A DNA stretch of 52,315 bases from Halanaerobiales bacterium. GTDB lineage: Bacteria; Bacillota; Halanaerobiia; Halanaerobiales; M55B127. The stretch lies in NCBI GenBank assembly GCA_021736945.1, contig JAIPEX010000003.1, positions 1 to 52,315 of the forward strand, in the 5' to 3' direction. Numbering within the stretch: the stretch's first letter is position 1; the number at the start of each line of letters is the position of its first letter. Shown here one piece after another: positions 50,979-52,315 of the stretch. Under the pieces are notes generated by a model, which did not search any database, was not told where the DNA came from, and worked only from the letters and a program-made list of their open reading frames with translations. A program made the translations under genes and the position numbers.

Positions 50979-52115
50979 TTAAAATTCATTTGCCAAATCA
51001 GCAGGTTTCTTACCAATTTCAGCAAATAATATTTCAGAACTACCATCTCTAATTATTTTGATCATAATAGTTTCTCCAATACCATTATTTTCAATGATTT
51101 TTGATACTTCGTCAATATTTTCAATCGGTTTTTCATCGATTTCTTTAATTATATCATATTGCTGTAATCCTGCTTCAGCAGCTGGACTATCTTCTATAAC
51201 TTCGTGTACCATGACACCTTGTTTGTTATCTAGCTCAAAGTAACTTTGTACTTTCTCAGTTACAGGACCGTATACTATACCTAACCAAGGCCTTCTAATT
51301 TCACCTTCAGTTTTTAGATCATTTATATAGCCCTTAACTTCATTAATAGGAATTGCAAAACCAATACCTTGTCCTCTACGACTAACAGCAGTATTTATAC
51401 CAATAACCTCTCCATTAATGTTTAATAGTGGTCCCCCACTATTACCTGGATTAATAGCAGCATCAGTTTGAATTAAATTTTTATAGGTTCTTGAAGGCCC
51501 TCTATTTGTAGGAATTTGGATTGGACGTTCTAATGCACTAATTACTCCCGTAGTTACAGTGTGGCTTAAACCAAATGGGTTTCCAATAGCTATTGTCCAA
51601 TCACCAGGTCTAAGGTTATTTGAATTACCTAATGGAATAGGATTTAGACTTTTATCTACGTCAACTTTCAAGATAGCCAAATCAAGACTGTAATCCGCCC
51701 AAACAAGTTCAGCAGGAAGAGGTTCCTCAAAACCATTAATAGTGACATTTATTTCATTTGCATTGTGTACTACATGTTCATTTGTAATTATATATCCATC
51801 TTCAGTTACAACAAAACCACTACCATATCCTTCTCTTACTCGGGGTTGTTGTTCAGGTAATTGTTCGCCGAAAAAGTATTCGTAAAATTCTTCATCATAA
51901 TAGTACGGCATATTTCCATTAGAAACTTCTATTTTTGAAGTTACTTTTACTACACCTGAATCTACTTCCGAAGCAATTTCACTAAATACATTATTAGGTT
52001 TTACAGTGTCTTGTTTATTTTCTTGGGCAATTACTCCAGTTGAAAGTAAACCTACTAATAAAATTGAAAAGGCAATCATTAGAAGTGATTTAGGAAGCCT
52101 ATTTATTCTTTTCAT
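50979..52115 (-). CDS. htrA: HtrA/DegP-type serine protease with one PDZ domain
   Basis: The 378-residue protein has an N-terminal signal or anchor (hydrophobic core to residue about 30, then AQENKQD). The trypsin-like domain has the triad His in TNEHVVHN, Asp in SLDLAILKV and Ser in GNSGGPL, and a single C-terminal PDZ domain begins near residue 280. It degrades or refolds damaged proteins at the cell surface or in the periplasm. All catalytic residues are present. ATG at 52115 follows AAAGGAGGGAAAG on the minus strand. Confidence 0.94.
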   Translation of the reverse strand: MKRINRLPKSLLMIAFSILLVGLLSTGVIAQENKQDTVKPNNVFSEIASEVDSGVVKVTSKIEVSNGNMPYYYDEEFYEYFFGEQLPEQQPRVREGYGSGFVVTEDGYIITNEHVVHNANEINVTINGFEEPLPAELVWADYSLDLAILKVDVDKSLNPIPLGNSNNLRPGDWTIAIGNPFGLSHTVTTGVISALERPIQIPTNRGPSRTYKNLIQTDAAINPGNSGGPLLNINGEVIGINTAVSRRGQGIGFAIPINEVKGYINDLKTEGEIRRPWLGIVYGPVTEKVQSYFELDNKQGVMVHEVIEDSPAAEAGLQQYDIIKEIDEKPIENIDEVSKIIENNGIGETIMIKIIRDGSSEILFAEIGKKPADLANEF

Positions 52116-52138
52116 GGAACTTTCCCTCCTTTACTTTA

Positions 52139-52167
52139 AATATAATGATTTTTTCTTCAATAGTCAA
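52139..52167 (-). promoter_or_regulatory. Promoter of htrA (minus strand)
   Basis: Read on the minus strand, TTGACT (52167-52162) and TATATT (52144-52139) have a 17-base spacer. Confidence 0.72.
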
Positions 52168-52199
52168 GTTATTTTCTAATTAAGGAAATTTCATATAAA

Positions 52200-52315
52200 T
52201 AAGCCTTGAGTTAACAGCATTGAAAACAATATAAAAAAGGCTTCACCCCATTTTTTGTTGAATATAGTTAATAGGCAAAAACAAAATAACCACAAAAAGA
52301 GAGGTGAAACCTATT
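52200..52315. other. Possible mobile-element edge or RNA hairpin at the window end
   Basis: AGGCTTCACCCC (about 52239-52250) and GAGGTGAAACCT (about 52301-52312) are inverted copies, 10 of 12 matching. On the minus strand the second arm is followed by TTTTTTA. The end GAGAGGTGAAACCTATT could also be the ribosome-binding region of a plus-strand gene, such as a transposase, just outside the window. Neither reading can be settled here. Confidence 0.35.

Noticed and set aside
1-52315. CRISPR arrays, rRNA genes, prophage or restriction systems
   Set aside because: I saw no regularly spaced repeats of 24-40 bases, no rRNA signatures and no phage or restriction gene families in the window.

Overview
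The window looks like chromosomal DNA from a low-GC, anaerobic, moderately halophilic bacterium of the Halanaerobiales/Halobacteroidaceae type. I infer this from strongly AT-rich codon use with Gram-positive ribosome binding sites, from a selenium-dependent glycine and betaine reductase system, from sodium-coupled transporters (NSS, NhaC-type, BCCT), and from an OmpA-domain protein that implies an outer membrane. The exact species cannot be told from sequence alone.

Left part (1-16.3 kb). The window opens in what looks like the right end of an IS200/IS605-type element. It is followed by an NSS transporter with its small MetS-like subunit, then queG, a TGS/uridine-kinase-like nucleoside kinase, a HAD nucleotidase (minus strand), endonuclease III, a TPR protein, a PPC-domain protein and a PIN-PhoH ATPase. 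Next come a lysine riboswitch with an NhaC-type transporter, a TPR-SpoIID protein, an FMN riboswitch with RibU, an MBL hydrolase, TrmL and a LysM/M23 endopeptidase.

Central part (16.4-41.2 kb). This is a selenium and Stickland-reduction island. yedF, selD (itself a UGA-containing selenoprotein gene) and a DUF3343 gene come first. A tandem glycine riboswitch with a terminator then precedes grdX-trxA-grdE-grdA-grdB (glycine reductase). After iclR, rocD and a small copper-type DUF305/SHOCT pair comes a second unit, grdA-grdI-grdH plus a BCCT transporter (betaine uptake and betaine reductase). A TetR gene on the minus strand is divergent from trxB-trxA-grdC-grdD (electron supply and the shared acetyl-phosphate-forming protein C), followed by a cysteine desulfurase-like gene, selA, selB and the selenocysteine tRNA. 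Five genes are read through in-frame UGA codons (selD, two grdA, grdB, grdH). The selenocysteine decoding set is also here: SelD, SelA, SelB and tRNA-Sec.

The island reads as one physiology. Glycine induces its own reductase through the riboswitch and betaine enters by the BCCT carrier. Both substrate-specific protein B complexes pass a carboxymethyl-selenoether to GrdA and on to one GrdCD, which yields acetyl phosphate. TrxB and TrxA recycle the selenoprotein.

Right part (41.2-52.3 kb). Three secreted or envelope proteins of mostly unknown role (one with two DUF4892-like repeats and an OmpA domain) are followed by arsR-acr3, a reverse-type rubrerythrin, a TetR-regulated split permease, pirin, an unrecognised 375-residue protein, an HtrA protease, and a possible mobile-element edge at the window end. 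The most unusual items are: a thioredoxin reductase with a C-terminal thioredoxin-like domain lacking both cysteines; long identical DNA blocks shared by the two grdA copies and by grdB/grdH around the UGA; a repeated palindromic site in front of the betaine reductase unit; a pre-aptamer hairpin competing with the lysine riboswitch P1; and a perfect 14-bp stem-loop between trxA and grdC.
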